From the NCBI GenBank assembly GCA_963750735.1, contig CAVVRY010000003.1, positions 310,001 through 374,000 of the forward strand: a stretch of 64,000 bases of DNA, read 5' to 3'. How positions within the stretch are numbered: position 1 is the first letter of the stretch; every line of letters starts with the position of its first letter. The notes below the pieces were generated by a model. That model was not told the DNA's origin. It did not search any database and saw only the letters and a program-made list of their open reading frames with translations. The DNA is from JANTGF01 sp963750735 (GTDB taxonomy: Bacteria > Bacteroidota > Bacteroidia > Bacteroidales > VadinHA17). A program made the translations under genes and the position numbers. Shown piece after piece: positions 8,876 to 20,606 of the stretch.

Positions 8876-9478
8876 CTATTTTATTTTGCTCCCAACATCC
8901 TTTAAGACCACATAATAAGAATTCGCCCAGTAATTGCGCAGACCAAATCCACGTGCTTTGCCTGTCATACGATCGACCGTTAGTACTTTCTTTGTAGGAA
9001 TATCAAAAAATACAACATAATAGGAACCTTTTTCCTCAGGCTTGCTGTAACATTCGGCAATTAGTATAAATCCAATTCCAGTTAATTCTGACGAGAACTT
9101 ATAATTGTCAATAATTAGAGGTATTTGTTCAGGATTTAAATGATTATAAAGAGATTCATCATCGGAAACTCTTGTTGCAGGATCTATCTGTTCATTAATT
9201 CTCCTAATCATTTCATCTGAAAAGGTAATTTTCCTTTTACTAAAATTTTTCGCAAGGTATTTTTCGTATTCAGATTTAAATAGGTTGTTCCAGGCAATGA
9301 TTTTTGCTTTCACATCATCTAAATCGTAAAATGCCTGAGAATGAACAAAATAGCAATTGGTATAATCCACCCCAAAGAAGGTAAGATCCTTCGCAGTTTT
9401 AATGTCATCCGCGGTCTGAGCATTTATTATCAAACTCATTGATAACATAATGAACGAAATAAAAAAAGTCTTTTTCAT
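8876..9478 (-). CDS. secreted hypothetical protein
   Basis: About 200 residues starting at MKKTFFISFIMLSMSLIINAQT, a clear signal peptide. A longer reading frame exists back to 9562, but it would run into the ligase gene upstream, and the extra 28 residues precede the signal peptide, so I place the start at 9478. The mature part has no motif I recognise (FFGVDYTNCYFVHSQAF, YYVVFFDIPTKKVLTVDRMTGKARGFGLRNYW). It is conserved enough in position to belong to the pigment operon. Confidence 0.75.
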   Translation of the reverse strand: MKKTFFISFIMLSMSLIINAQTADDIKTAKDLTFFGVDYTNCYFVHSQAFYDLDDVKAKIIAWNNLFKSEYEKYLAKNFSKRKITFSDEMIRRINEQIDPATRVSDDESLYNHLNPEQIPLIIDNYKFSSELTGIGFILIAECYSKPEEKGSYYVVFFDIPTKKVLTVDRMTGKARGFGLRNYWANSYYVVLKDVGSKIK

Positions 9479-9488
9479 GATAAATAAT

Positions 9489-10784
9489 TTAAGTTTTTCT
9501 ATTGTCGATAAAGTTAACAGGTTTTCTGCTATTTTCTGGAAATTGTTGCTTATAAATTTCACCCGGACTTAAAAACTCAATTTCCGGAGCCACCCTGAGT
9601 TTCGCCCTGAAATGATCCTTAATTTTCTTTTCAGAGCCAAAATATTTTTCATGGCATCCAACACGGATCATTATTTCATCTGTTCCAAGGCTTCCTGTGT
9701 TTACCTCAATAATAAAGTTTTCAATCCAATCAATCTCATTAAGAACATCGTAAATGGACGGAGGATATAAGGTCGTACCTTTAAATTTTATCATCTGTTG
9801 TTTCCTCCCTATAACCGGACCCAGTCGCATTGTAGTTCTCCCACATGAACATGGCTCTGTATGGTGAAAACAGATGTCGCCTGTTTTGAACCGAAGAAGT
9901 GGCATTCCCTCCACCCCCAGATTTGTAATTGTCACCTCACCTGGTTCATCGGGTTTTACAGGTTTATTGTTTTCGTCCAGGAATTCAACTATTATCATTT
10001 CAGGATGATGATGTCCTCCTCGTCCAGCCTCACATTCGGTGAAAGCTGTCCCCATTTCAGTGGATGCATAGGTTGAATAAAGCTTAATATCCCATTTTTC
10101 ATAGATTTTCCTACCAAGAGTATTCAATGAAAAATCAGTTTTTCTAATTGGTTCACCAATACATACTGCCTTTTTAATACTTGTTTCATTAAGGTTAATG
10201 CCTTTACTTTCAGCATATTTAATAAGCTTTGGAATAAAGGATGGCACCGTAATTAAGCCCGTGGGAGAAAACTTTTCAATAGATTCAAATTGCAATTCCT
10301 GCAATCCCGGGCCAAGTCGTATGATTCCGGCACCCAGTTTCCGTAAGCCTAAAAAATAAGCCATTCCTGCCATGAACCTTTTATCAAGTGTTACCATTAA
10401 CTGGAAAATATCATCCTCGGTGGTATTGGCACATGAAAATGAAATGTATTCGTTGTATGCCAGCCGATCGAGGTCCTTATCGGTCATTGCAAAAGTGACA
10501 GGTTCTCCAAGTGTTCCTGATGTGGTAACGAAATCGACGATATCTTTCCTGGAAACACATAAAAAGTCTTCGCTACATTTTTGGAGATCATCTTTTGTTG
10601 TTACAGGAATTGAGGTAAAATCTTCAATTGTCTTTATGCTCTGAATATCAATATTATGCTCCTTAAATAATTTCTTATAAAAGTTTGATTTTTTATTCAG
10701 ATAAGTTAAAAGCCCAGGTATTTGATTCTCCTGAAATTTCTTTATTTCTTTAAGCGATTTTTTCTCTATTTCCGGTATATACAT
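9489..10784 (-). CDS. acyl-activating (AMP-binding) ligase, PaaK-like
   Basis: A 431-residue member of the phenylacetate-CoA ligase branch of adenylate-forming enzymes. The P-loop-like motif is VTTSGTLGEPVTFAMTD, the adenine-side motif YSTYASTEMGTAFTECE, and the C-terminal subdomain begins near LRFKTGDICFHHTEPCSCGRTT. In flexirubin/aryl-polyene pathways an enzyme of this type activates 4-coumarate (from the ammonia-lyase) for loading onto an ACP. That role fits, but the acceptor (CoA or ACP) is not visible. Confidence 0.87.
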   Translation of the reverse strand: MYIPEIEKKSLKEIKKFQENQIPGLLTYLNKKSNFYKKLFKEHNIDIQSIKTIEDFTSIPVTTKDDLQKCSEDFLCVSRKDIVDFVTTSGTLGEPVTFAMTDKDLDRLAYNEYISFSCANTTEDDIFQLMVTLDKRFMAGMAYFLGLRKLGAGIIRLGPGLQELQFESIEKFSPTGLITVPSFIPKLIKYAESKGINLNETSIKKAVCIGEPIRKTDFSLNTLGRKIYEKWDIKLYSTYASTEMGTAFTECEAGRGGHHHPEMIIVEFLDENNKPVKPDEPGEVTITNLGVEGMPLLRFKTGDICFHHTEPCSCGRTTMRLGPVIGRKQQMIKFKGTTLYPPSIYDVLNEIDWIENFIIEVNTGSLGTDEIMIRVGCHEKYFGSEKKIKDHFRAKLRVAPEIEFLSPGEIYKQQFPENSRKPVNFIDNRKT

Positions 10785-10806
10785 AGAATTTATTTACTAC
10801 TATTTT

Positions 10807-12315
10807 CTAATTGTAAGTGTTACGGAATGGTATTCCTTCTTTTTTACACATTATTTGTGCCAGGTGATTTCCCATCATTACTACAAGGTTCAAACCACCA
10901 GATGTCCCAGCCCATTGTCCGGTCATATAGAAGCCTGATAAACCCTTTATTTGCCAGGTCGTTGGTTTTCCAAACGTCTTTCGGGTAGCTTTCCAGCTAA
11001 TTTGTCCCCCTGTCCAGTTATTGGTATATCTTATATAAGTGGCTGGGGTAGCAACATCTATCATTTCCAGGTTTTTGCTGATGTTCCCAAATCGTTTATC
11101 AAGGGCTTTCACGATTTCATCTGCAACTCTATTTTTCTCCATGTCATACTTTTCTTTATCATTCTCTCGTAAATCAAACCAGTATTTCCAGTCTTTTGCA
11201 TCTGGCATCAGAGTAATCAATGATTTTCCTGCGGGAGCTGAGGCTGGATCATCACAGTAATGGGTTATATCTAAATGCTCAAGCGTAGTTTTTTCATCCA
11301 CAACAATTGGTTCTTGCAATTGAATATACAATTTAGCCGGTTCATTTGAAAAATCCATATTTAACCCCAAAGCTATATACATAGTCTTATCAATGGGTTC
11401 AAATGTTTTACTTTCATATCGTTCAACAATGTTTTTATCCTTAAACTTTCCGCCAAGCAGCTCATAGATGGTTGATCGTCCATCAGAAGCAGAAATAACT
11501 ATATCACTCAATTTCCTTGTGCCATTTGCCAACTCAATTCCGGTAATGGAATGTTTCTCAGTTAAAATCTTACTTACCCTTGAATCGAAATGTATTCTGC
11601 CTCCAAGTTTCTCATACTTTTCGTGCATCAAATCAGTAATTTGAATGGCGCCTCCTTTCGGATACCCTGTATCCTTTTTATGTCTCCAGACCAGCGGCAT
11701 AATGGAATAAAACAAGGGCATATAATTTACAAATGCTGTTTCAAATGCATACCTGAGCAATGGATTTTTAAACTTTGAAGCATATTGATAATTGCTAATT
11801 TTCAGATACTTTCTAATACTATACAAATATGGCAACATATGATACGCCGCCTTCAACTTATCCTTCAAATTCATTGTCTCAAATGGCTTTTGTACAGGAA
11901 GTTGAATTTTAGAAAATTTCTTTATAATCCCTACAAATTCTTTGATATATTTCTTGTCTTCTGGTGCTTTTGACAAAAGCTCCTTTTCCAGTTCATCCAC
12001 ATTACTATAAAAATATATCCGGTTACCGTCTTTATCTTCCACTACTGAATGACTATCAAAGAAAACGAAATCTACCGATTTCATATCAATCAGGTTATTC
12101 CAGAAAGGGTAAGTGACCTCGTCAGGGGAGATTCCTCCCATAAAATGAATGCATCCATCAATTAGGTAAGTCTTTCTTTTCCATGATGTACACAAGCCTC
12201 CGGCCTTAGACCCCATTTCATAAATTTCTGTATCAAATCCATTCATCTGCAAATAACAACCTGCCGATAAGCCTGCCAATCCAGCCCCAATTATTATTAC
12301 TTTCTTCTTTTTCAC
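10807..12315 (-). CDS. FAD-dependent oxidoreductase, phytoene-desaturase/retinol-saturase-like
   Basis: A 502-residue enzyme with an N-terminal dinucleotide-binding motif VIIIGAGLAGLSAGCYLQMNG followed by EIYE, and the C-terminal FAD contact region GLSGFYMTGQWAGTSGGLNLVVMMG. It belongs to the CrtI/all-trans-retinol 13,14-reductase-like group. It is the second of two such genes in the operon (the other at 14,021). Such enzymes may adjust double bonds or oxidise the ring system. The start is a GTG overlapping the previous stop by one base. Confidence 0.88.
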   Translation of the reverse strand: MKKKKVIIIGAGLAGLSAGCYLQMNGFDTEIYEMGSKAGGLCTSWKRKTYLIDGCIHFMGGISPDEVTYPFWNNLIDMKSVDFVFFDSHSVVEDKDGNRIYFYSNVDELEKELLSKAPEDKKYIKEFVGIIKKFSKIQLPVQKPFETMNLKDKLKAAYHMLPYLYSIRKYLKISNYQYASKFKNPLLRYAFETAFVNYMPLFYSIMPLVWRHKKDTGYPKGGAIQITDLMHEKYEKLGGRIHFDSRVSKILTEKHSITGIELANGTRKLSDIVISASDGRSTIYELLGGKFKDKNIVERYESKTFEPIDKTMYIALGLNMDFSNEPAKLYIQLQEPIVVDEKTTLEHLDITHYCDDPASAPAGKSLITLMPDAKDWKYWFDLRENDKEKYDMEKNRVADEIVKALDKRFGNISKNLEMIDVATPATYIRYTNNWTGGQISWKATRKTFGKPTTWQIKGLSGFYMTGQWAGTSGGLNLVVMMGNHLAQIMCKKEGIPFRNTYN

Positions 12316-14028
12316 TAATTGTGATCTTGTTTTTCTATATGTTTCAGTTTCTCGTACATCAATTGCTTCTCATCTGTATTTTCCAGCTCTTTGCTCAACG
12401 CAATATTAAAGAATATTTTGGCTTTAGCCATTTCGTTAAAGGAGAAGTAGTATTCACCGGCAATCATATAAGGCTTGAAATATTCTGGATTTGAGAGAAT
12501 CATCTCATCGATGATTTTATCTTCACCGTCTAATCTATGTCTAAAGCCTGTATGAGCCACAATTCTTTTTTCAAGCTCCTTATATCTTAAGTAGGCCAAA
12601 TATTCTCTAGTATCAAGGAAAGGATCAGGTGGAATTGTCAGATCAATTTGGTTTAGATTCCCCAGTGAGTCAATTCTGGATTCTTCTGAAAATATTTTTT
12701 TCAGATCATAAGCTATATAGTTCCCCAGTTGATATGGATCTGTGGACACCCAGACCATTAACTTTTCCGGTTGGAAAATAACGCTATGATGGGAAATCAT
12801 CTGAGCCATGGCTTTTTCATTGCCAATCCCAATATTTGCATTGTTTATGCCTTTATGATCTCTCAGAATCGCTGCAACTTCTATGATAATCAAGACTATC
12901 CCTTTCCTGAATTAGCTGGGTACATCTTTCCTCACGGTATTTTGAGGCGGAGCTTTCAATGTTTACCAGGTTGTTCTCATCTGTTTTATAGACATTGCTT
13001 TGAAAATGATTTGAGCAAACCAGGTATTCGGTCCCTGGTGAAAAGAACCCGATTTTATTGGGCGATTTTTCAATGATCATGGCTGTCTGATCATTGGCTG
13101 AGCCTATCAAAATGGACTCAGATACAAATACTTTTCTGTTTTCTGCAATCGCTTTGGCTTCCTCAAAACTTTTTGCATACTGGAGTATCTCCCGCGCCAG
13201 AATTGAAATTGGAGTGGCTGATTTAGTTGGTATATCAGATTTGGCAGCATTGATTGTAACGGTCAGGCCATGTTCATTCATACCACTCACTACCCCTATC
13301 ATGCTTGCCCAGGTAACGTACATGAATTTGTAACCTGAAGATGGATTTACAAATGATACAATTTTATTTTCAGCAAATTTTTCGTTCACAAAAAAGTCAA
13401 AGTTCCTTCCAATTAACAACTTGCTGTCATCCCCATTCAAATTCACAGCAAAGGAAGTGCATCCCACCAATGCGAGGTCCTTCAATGCATGGCCAATATC
13501 ATGTGCTGCGTGGTAGTTCAACATGCGCTCATAATTGTCGCTAACGTAGTTGAATTCGTTTGATGCAGAGAGAGAAATTCCATATATTTCCTCCTTATAC
13601 TCATCAATAATGTGCTTATCTAAATCCCTGTTAAACCATCCAATAAGATATTTGAGGAACCTCAGGTAAAACTTCGAGGGAATTAGTTCATTAATTTGCT
13701 CAACAAAGGCTTCTTCCTGTATCAAAATAAGTTCCTTGGACAATTTTCCTGATATAACTCCAATTTCAAAAGGAGCTCCTTCCACATACATTTCCCATAA
13801 TCCATTGTCATTTTTTCTCAACCAGTTATTGCCAATGGTATAATAATTTTCAGCAGGATTTTCCCTTTGCAATATCAAAGTCGCCTCGGGACTTTCAATT
13901 TCAGGGGGCGAAATTGGGACCACTAAACTATAGTAAACAATAAATCCAGCAACGAAAAGAAGAAAACCCAGAAATATTATCTTCAAAATTCTTAATAATT
14001 TGCCCGATTTCCTTATTTGGCTATGCAT
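12315..14028 (-). pseudogene. C45-family Ntn hydrolase/acyltransferase, frameshifted
   Basis: One gene in two frames. The first part (14,028 to about 12,885) has an N-terminal membrane anchor and the Ntn-hydrolase nucleophile motif LVGCTSFAVN with LLIGRNFDFF, typical of acyl-CoA:6-aminopenicillanate acyltransferase/C45 proteins. It then ends in a non-homologous tail (LDYHRSCSDSERS). The family's normal continuation (IIIEVAAILRDHKG, HHSVIFQPEKLMVWVSTDPYQLGNY) lies in the next frame, 12,315-12,893. One extra base, or two missing, near 12,890 explains this. The earlier start at 14,061 is less likely because MHSQIRK at 14,028 precedes the anchor and overlaps the upstream gene less. Confidence 0.75.
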
Positions 14029-15517
14029 TTCGAATGCTTTTAACCAGGTTTTCAACTCCAATAAATTCCCCTGCAGTCAATACTGAACTTAATGTTACAC
14101 CCAACATACCATGTAAGTTTATGTTTTGACCGGTGAGGTAAAGATTTGGCACAAAAGTTTTTGGGAGAATCACCGATTCAAGAGGGTTGCTACTCTTCCT
14201 GTTAATTCCATAAATAGCGCCATCTGGACTTCCCAGGTAGTCGCGATAAGTTAAAGGTGAAGAAGTAAAATATTCAATTATGTTGCCCTTCAATTCCGGG
14301 AATTGCTTGTACACCAAAGCCAGGAGTTTTTCAGCTTTTTCATTTTTCCATTCCTCATAATCGTTCCCTCTGTTTCCTTCAGTTGTATCTGACCATTTTT
14401 TCAGCTCATCAAATTTCATATAGCTTAAAATACTAACACAATTAGAATAGATCATATCCTTTGCCCGCACTGGAAAGTAAAAGAAATAATGCTCAGGCCA
14501 GGTTCTTTCATTGTAAATATCGATGGTCCATGTATTATCTCTGCCAAAATACAGATAATTTGCATTTCTGTATTTTAAAATACCCTTTTTTAATCTAAGA
14601 TGGAGCGCAAATGCTGAGACAGTATTTTCCAGGGAATGAATCCTTTGAGCATATGATTTTCTCACTTTCCCGGGTTCAATCATTCCTAATGTTTGGGATG
14701 GATGGACATTTGAAATAATGGAATCCGCATAGTATCTCTCTCCTGTTTCGCTTTCCACAGCTTCCACTTCTTGCCCCTGGAATATTAACTTACGGGCTTC
14801 AAAACCAGTTACAATTGTTCCACCATTGTTTATAATCTGCTTTGCCAATGAGTTTGAGACCTGATCGCTGCCTCCAATTAAGCGATAAGCACTTTTAATA
14901 AAGTAGTTGTTTATAAGGGCATGGACATACAGAGGTGTATTTTCCGAACTGCCTGCATAATTAAAATTCAGACCGGCCAATACGTTCTGTAAATCCCTGT
15001 TTTTCGTTAAGGATTTGATATACTCATAAGCATTGACGCTCAAAAACTCATTTAGCTTAAATTCTGACAAATCAGGCACCCTAAGGTTATGGAGTGACTC
15101 AGATTCAGACACCTTCTTTAAAGTTTCAATGTATCTGGTAATGGCTTCATGCTCCTCAGGGAAATATGCATTGAGTGTATTTTGAAAGCGGTCGTATCCC
15201 ATTGCATATTTATACTCTTTTCCATTGATGTTCAAGATGTCGAAGCCATCCTCATCCAGCTTTTTCAGCTTTACATCATCCAGCAGTTTAAAATATCTGA
15301 AAAACTGGTGCATCACCTGTCCCGGATCCATACTGCCTAAATAATGCATTCCAGTATCAAATTCACAGCCACTTCTTTTAAAAGTTTGCAGAGCACCGCC
15401 TATCTGCTTATTTTTTTCAAGAATACAAACCTTATATCCGTTTCGGCTGAGCATAAGACCACAAAGCAGTCCTCCCAAACCACTTCCAATTATTAGTATG
15501 TCAGATTTATTGCTCAA
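14021..15517 (-). CDS. FAD-dependent oxidoreductase, CrtISO/phytoene-desaturase-like
   Basis: A 498-residue flavoprotein with the Rossmann motif ILIIGSGLGGLLCGLMLSRNGYKVCILEKN and, near the C-terminus, FVPNLYLTGQNINLHGMLGVTLSSVLTAGE, the FAD-binding end seen in carotenoid isomerase/desaturase relatives. It is a paralogue of the gene at 10,807. It probably acts on polyene or ring double bonds. It begins 10 bp after the stop of the acyltransferase-methyltransferase part of the exporter gene. Confidence 0.88.
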   Translation of the reverse strand: MSNKSDILIIGSGLGGLLCGLMLSRNGYKVCILEKNKQIGGALQTFKRSGCEFDTGMHYLGSMDPGQVMHQFFRYFKLLDDVKLKKLDEDGFDILNINGKEYKYAMGYDRFQNTLNAYFPEEHEAITRYIETLKKVSESESLHNLRVPDLSEFKLNEFLSVNAYEYIKSLTKNRDLQNVLAGLNFNYAGSSENTPLYVHALINNYFIKSAYRLIGGSDQVSNSLAKQIINNGGTIVTGFEARKLIFQGQEVEAVESETGERYYADSIISNVHPSQTLGMIEPGKVRKSYAQRIHSLENTVSAFALHLRLKKGILKYRNANYLYFGRDNTWTIDIYNERTWPEHYFFYFPVRAKDMIYSNCVSILSYMKFDELKKWSDTTEGNRGNDYEEWKNEKAEKLLALVYKQFPELKGNIIEYFTSSPLTYRDYLGSPDGAIYGINRKSSNPLESVILPKTFVPNLYLTGQNINLHGMLGVTLSSVLTAGEFIGVENLVKSIRNA

Positions 15518-15527
15518 GCCAAATTTA

Positions 15528-18500
15528 TTAATTTCTTAAGATATATAAACGATTGGATGTTAAGTTATATGAGCTTTTAACTTCAAGTTTCAATTTATGT
15601 TTCGTTGCAATATTCTCAATCACTTTTCCTGAGATAAATGATAACTTATATTTTGTTTTGTTAAAACCGCTTTTCGTAGAGAAAAACTCTGTTACGCGGG
15701 TTGCTTTGTGCTCTTTTTCAAGGTCAGAATCCGCATCCCGGATGATAATCATCCCGGATGGGTTCAGTTTCAAAATACATCTATTGATAATATCTATCTG
15801 CAAATCGACAGGCATATAATGCAGGACATCATTTAATAAAAAAACATCAGAGTTGGTCAGACTGTATTCATTAATGTCTTCATGAATAAATACCGTGTTT
15901 GTATTTTTGATAGCACAGTTTCTGGCCACTTCAATTTTGTCCTCATCATAATCAATCGCCATAATCTGTCTCTGCGGTGAAACAAGGTTCAGCATATAGG
16001 AAATAAAGCCATATCCGCAACCAATGTCCGTAATCATTCCATTTCGGGGTATAAGGCTGTTGTATACCTGATAATTGTTTTCCAACCTGATCTTCACCTT
16101 TAGATACCATTCCAGTATTGGCCCTTTGTAAATATAATTCTTTAACAGTAGCTTTTTATAATAAGATGGTGTTTCAATCTCCAGTTTCATATTATTGTAT
16201 TCATTTCTGAAGTAAGCCTGAACTTCTTTTACCTGCTCCCTGATGTCATTGCCATATTTTCCGCTACTTAAATCAATTCGAGGAAGGACAGAGCTTGTAA
16301 ATCTTCCTCTTTTCAGGTAAAACTCACTTTTGCTCAAAACAAAACTGACCCCATGGATTACTATGGGTAATATTTCCAGCTCCAGCTCTTTTGCGAGGTA
16401 AAATGCACCCTTGTGGAATCTTTTAATTTTACCTGTCTCTGAGCGTGTTCCCTCCGGAAAGACCATTATAGAATACCCATCCTTAACTTTTGATCTGGCC
16501 TTTTCAACTAAAGAGTTCCATTCCATATCGGCCGGAATAAAGTCGGCATACCTGAGAAAAGAACCATACAGTTTTTTATTCCATTGCTTTTTATTTGTTA
16601 AGATTAGTATCCTTGGAGATAATAGTAATATCAGCATTAAATCAATTGGTGACTGGTGATTGGCAATAATGACTGATGGTTTTTGAAAATCTTCCCTTCC
16701 CGGATTTATTATTCTTTTTCTGGTAAATGGGTTTTGATATATTATAGTGCGTGCTAAATACATCAGCATAGTATGAAACAATAATTTTTCACTTTCTCTG
16801 TTTAATGGCAGAATTCTCAGAATGAAGCTCAGAATCGTGAGCAGAACTGAACCCGATACAAAAATGAATAAAGCAATCAATGAAAGGATTAGATCGAATA
16901 AGGTAACCGGCCATTTCCTTAAGGCCTTTTTTGTAGGATACCATCCAGTTGAAAATCAATGGAGGAATTGTAAAGGTCACCAGTAAAACAGAAAGAATTC
17001 CAATAATCGAAATGCTTGCAACTGATTTTAACGCCGGGTGCCTGGCAAAAATCAATACTCCCATGCCCAATAAGGTTGTAATTACGGAAAGAAGAACTGA
17101 AACTTTATAGGTATCAATATCTGACCTCCCATATTTATAGGCTCCGGTTAATCCCTTTATCATAAAAATGCTATAGTCGATTCCCAGTCCAAGGATAAAA
17201 CTCAATACAATAATGTTGAAAATATTGAATTTTATCCCCAGCAGGCCCATGATGCCAACCGTCCACAGCCAGCTTGTTGCTATCGGGATAATTGCCAGAA
17301 TACTAAGTTCAATTCTACCAAAGGATATTAGTAAAATAAGAAAGACTATCGCAAACAGGATTGGTATTACAGTTCGGAAGTTTTCACTTAATATGCTTAC
17401 TAGCTCTTCCGTAATCAACTGCCGATCAAATATCCATAAATTTGATTTATTCTCAAATGTATTATATACATCAATTAGTTCACTTTTATTTACATCCAGC
17501 ACATTTACAACTGCCGATAATGTATCGGTTTGAATAAAAAAGTTATTCAGGAATAAATCATGAATAATAGGGGTTTTCTCAAACTCTACAACAGAATATT
17601 CGTTCTTAAGCATACCATAAAAATCTGTGAACGCGGTCGCAGAAAAATGGGTTTTGGCACCTTCTCCTAATCATCAATTCTTCAAGAGTTGATGCATTAT
17701 TCTTCCAGAATTCATTCCACCTCTGAATCCTGATTTTTTGCTTCTCTTTAGATGGCAATATTCTGCTTATGTCAGTGTCATTATTAATGGCCTTTAGTTT
17801 TTTAAGGCTATCGACTGCTGATAATGTTCTTTCATTTCTTTCCAGAACTTCATCCAGGTTTGAGCCTGTGGATACAAGGTATACTGTCTTCTCTGAAATT
17901 CCTGAAAGCTCATTGAGCTTCTCTTCTGTTGCTTTAAGTTCCGGGCTCATGTAGTTGCTAGATGACATATCCGATTCAAATTGCACACCACGAGATGAAA
18001 AAATGAAAACTATTGATATAAGGAGCACGAATATTACCAGAGCTTTATTTTTTGAGAAATCATATTGGGCTATTTTATCCAGGATAGTATTGGATTGGTC
18101 TAATTTTGATGTTCTCTTTTTGTTTCCAATTAAATGTGGCAAAACAATTAAGCTGAACACCGCTGCACAAAAAACACTCAGCGCTGCAACCAGGCCCAGG
18201 TCATTTAAAGCTTTTGATGGGATAAAATATAAGGATAAAAAGGCTGCAAAAGTAGTCAGACTACTTATCAAAATGGGCGTTGCAAGGTCTTTTATTGCCT
18301 TTTCAATAGAAGCGTTTTTACGATAATGCGAAAACAAATGCAAAGCATAGTCAACTGATATTCCAAGTATAATAGATCCAATCCCGAGAGAGATAGCTGA
18401 AATCTCTGTTTTAAATAGTGAAATCAAACCCATTGCAAACAATGCACCAAACAAAACAGGAAGAATAATTACCAGAAAAGCTCTTTTCCTTCTAAAAAAC

Positions 18501-19368
18501 AGGCTGATAAACAGAATAAGAAAAAACAAAGCGCCGGTAACCGTTCTGAGTACATCCTTTTTAATTCGTTCTGAATTTCCGGCGGCTACAAGGGCCGATC
18601 CGAAATATTCTGTTCGAATCTCCTGATATCCATCCCTATTTTTTGCCGATAATAGCTTATCAAGCTCATCAAAAAATTCCTGGTTGTGTGATATTCTGTT
18701 TGGATAGGTGAGATCAATAAATACCAGAATGTTTTTATGATCTGTTGTGACCACGAAATTATCATATAACTCAAATCCTTCCTTCAACTGGAAATTACTG
18801 AATTTGTCTATGGCAATGTAGGTTAGATTAAATGGATCCTTTTTAATGTAATTCTTTGCTCCAAATCCAACAGGTGAAATCAGTGTTTTATAGCTGGATG
18901 CCAAAGTATTTTTTACATTTTCCGGAAGTATTAAGGAATCTATCTTTAAGAAGTCTTCCTCTGAAAGAAAGATCGGTAAATTATCGTATACGAAATCATA
19001 CATTTCAGCCACTCTCGACTCATCCATACCGTCATTTATCTGCTTAATAGTAATACGGTACAAAGTTTTTTTTCAAGCGAGTCTTTTAGCTCATTGGAAT
19101 ATTTAATTAGCAGATCAATATCCTGGCTTTCGGCCGTCTTACTGAAACTAATATTTAGAATTAGTTTATCCATAAATTTCGAATTATTCAATACGAAATT
19201 CATGTTGTTAATTTTTTTGCTTTCTGGTAAGATCTTGTAAATATTTTCAACAATTTCCAGCCGGAAAATGGATAGAATGCTGAATGTGAGCAGCACAAGC
19301 AGGAACAAAAATGAAATAAGCCGGTGCTTTACTACAAACTTGTAAATATGTAAGAATAAAACACCCAT
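15528..19368 (-). pseudogene. trifunctional MMPL exporter / lysophospholipid acyltransferase / SAM methyltransferase, three frameshifts
   Basis: Four consecutive overlapping frames form one protein of about 1,270 residues, an arrangement I know from flexirubin clusters. They are MMPL/RND N-terminus (19,368-19,050), first transmembrane half, second MMPL half (GLGIDYSIFMIKG), PlsC-type acyltransferase (NHQSPID, FPEGTRS) and class I methyltransferase (ITDIGCGYGFISYMLN). Frame breaks lie at an A8 run (19,066-19,073, where A9 restores EKKTLYRITIK), near 17,670, and near 16,910. Clean homology resumes after each break. The protein should move and modify lipid-linked pigment at the inner membrane. 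Either the gene is dead or the sequence has indel errors. Confidence 0.82.
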
Positions 19369-19369
19369 G

Positions 19370-20596
19370 TCAGACCTTCTTTCCCAATTTATAACCAGAA
19401 ACAAGAGCATATGTTATTGAGCCGGTTAAAAGTCCGCTGAATAAACCAAAAACCAGGCTGCCAATCACATATTGGAAAATGCTATAGCCAAGCTGTCGAA
19501 AGGACTCGTAAAAATCACCTGATAAAAAACTTGATTTAAGTTGAGCAAAGGTATCTAAACTCTCTGGAATACTTATGTTTAGTATCAATGCTCCTGTTAG
19601 ATAACTTAAAAAAAGAATTACCGGGATCATGGGTGGAATACTAATATTTGAGGCAATAAGCACTATGGTTTTATTCAAACGCATAAGATGAGCAAAAAAA
19701 ACAGCCACCAACATCTGAAATCCCCAAATTGGGGCAATTCCCATGAAAACCCCGAAACCTAACAGCGGCAGAAACTTTAAAAGGAGTCTCATTGTGATCA
19801 AGAACCAGATCTTTTAAGATCTTCTTAAATTTTGTATTGCGAACATACCGTACTAAATTTCTTGGCTTTATAAACAGAAACGTAATTAACACCAGGAATG
19901 TATTCAACAGGCTAATGCGAAGAAAATCGGTAAAGGGCCTGAAATGTGATACTCTTTCTTCTTTCGATAAATACCTGACTTTAACAGGAACCGGTTTAAT
20001 ATTCAGTCCCTTCCAGGCAGCACGAACCAGAACCTCTATTTCAAACTCAAATTTATTGGTAAAAAACCTCATCTCCTTAAAAATCCTCGTTGGATAAAGA
20101 CGATATCCCGATTGAGTATCGGGCAATGAAATACCTGTTTCGAGGTGAAACCAGAAATTCGAAAAACGATTTCCGAAGCTACTCTTCTTTGGAACTCCGT
20201 CCTGCGACATATTCCTTGAACCGATCAGAATTGTATTTTCATCAAGTGGAAATTGATCCAGAAAGGTAGGCAGGTCATCCGGATAGTGTTGCCCGTCAGA
20301 ATCGATGCTTATAGCATAGTTGAATCCCAGGGTAACGGCCTTTTTAAAACCGGATCTCAGCGCATAGCCCTTACCCCGGTTGTTCTCATGACTAATTATT
20401 TCGATAGATTTGAATTCCTCTAAGATTTCACTCGTATTATCGGTTGAGCCATCGTTAATAACTATAATTTGACTGGTATAATCGGAGTAATTCCCTGGAG
20501 AATAGTTTTTAAAGTTCCCGCGTTATTGTAGGTAGGAACGAGAATACAAACTTTATGATCCCTCAGGATTTTAGTATAATTGGTAATTTCAGTCAT
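19370..20596 (-). pseudogene. family 2 glycosyltransferase fused to DUF2062, two frameshifts
   Basis: From ATG 20,596 the reading goes MTEITNYTKILRDHKVCILVPTYNNAG. It changes frame near 20,505 and then gives IIVINDGSTDNT and ISIDSDGQHYPDD (GT2 nucleotide-sugar and DxD-like motifs). It changes again at a TTTT run near 19,786, entering the DUF2062 membrane domain (LKFLPLLGFGVFMGIAPIWGFQ). Removing one T gives the smooth join NETPLKFLPLLGFGVF. In intact relatives the two domains form one protein. It stops one base before the exporter start. Likely role: transfer of a sugar or polyprenyl-phosphate sugar in pigment or lipid processing. Confidence 0.8.
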
Positions 20597-20606
20597 GTAA
20601 GGTCAG

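Noticed and set aside
12853..14061. Two separate genes for the C45-type hydrolase
   Set aside because: The second frame holds the family's normal C-terminus and the first ends in a non-homologous tail, so one frameshifted gene is the better reading.
19370..19801. Stand-alone DUF2062 membrane protein
   Set aside because: It follows the GT2 frame directly and deletion of one T gives a seamless fusion.
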